From Phoebastria nigripes (taxonomy: Eukaryota; Chordata; Aves; Procellariiformes; Diomedeidae), in the NCBI GenBank assembly GCA_035582835.1, contig JAYKAV010001831.1, positions 1,062,373-1,126,372 on the forward strand: a stretch of DNA of 64,000 bases, read 5' to 3'. A program made the translations under genes and the position numbers. Below, one piece after another: positions 63,929 to 64,000 of the stretch. The notes beneath the pieces were generated by a model. That model searched no databases. It was not told where the DNA came from and saw only the letters and a program-made list of their open reading frames with translations. The first letter of the stretch is position 1, and the number at the start of each line of letters is the position of its first letter.

Positions 63929-64000
63929 ATTCATTTGAGCCCTGATTTGTGAAGAAACAAAGTCTATAGAACAACCTATAAGTAGATGGACAATATAATT

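Overview
This window looks like bird nuclear DNA, AT-rich by eye and without a recognisable protein-coding gene of the host. The organism call rests on the retrotransposons. A GC-rich, 5'-truncated CR1 LINE fills about 62,325-63,928 and ends in the octamer tail (ATTCTATG)n that marks avian CR1. A second, roughly 95-bp CR1 3' stub with the same kind of tail lies at about 56,519-56,612. I cannot name the species, and I cannot tell whether the window is intergenic or a large intron.

Layout: 1-18,140 is unique-looking AT-rich sequence with a few simple repeats, two short tandem duplications and blocks that read like conserved non-coding DNA. An eroded plus-strand CR1 3' end lies at 18,141-18,690. 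From 18,690 to 34,985 there is more gene-free sequence, including a cluster of POU octamer-like sites (25.6 kb) and an octamer/X-box block (27.4-27.5 kb). A minus-strand, decayed CR1 reverse-transcriptase fragment occupies about 34,990-35,730. At 36,620-36,706 there is a small complex of direct and perfect inverted repeats that may record a template-switch mutation. A third old CR1, also minus strand, covers about 49,600-50,830. The last 13 kb hold the short CR1 stub, a pair of diverged 52-bp repeats and the large young CR1.

No host genes can be described as working together. The only convincing reading frame is the CR1 reverse transcriptase, which is 5'-truncated and broken by one in-frame TAG at 62,718-62,720. 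The remaining open frames are short, lack recognisable domains and fit chance in AT-rich DNA, although a 177-codon frame at 29,246-29,779 is longer than I would expect. No tRNA, rRNA, CRISPR array or clear retroviral LTR was seen. Family assignments come from reading the sequence and from remembered family features, with no database search. I did not find a convincing new biological system here. The findings are modest leads, mostly about repeat strata, local rearrangement scars and candidate regulatory DNA.
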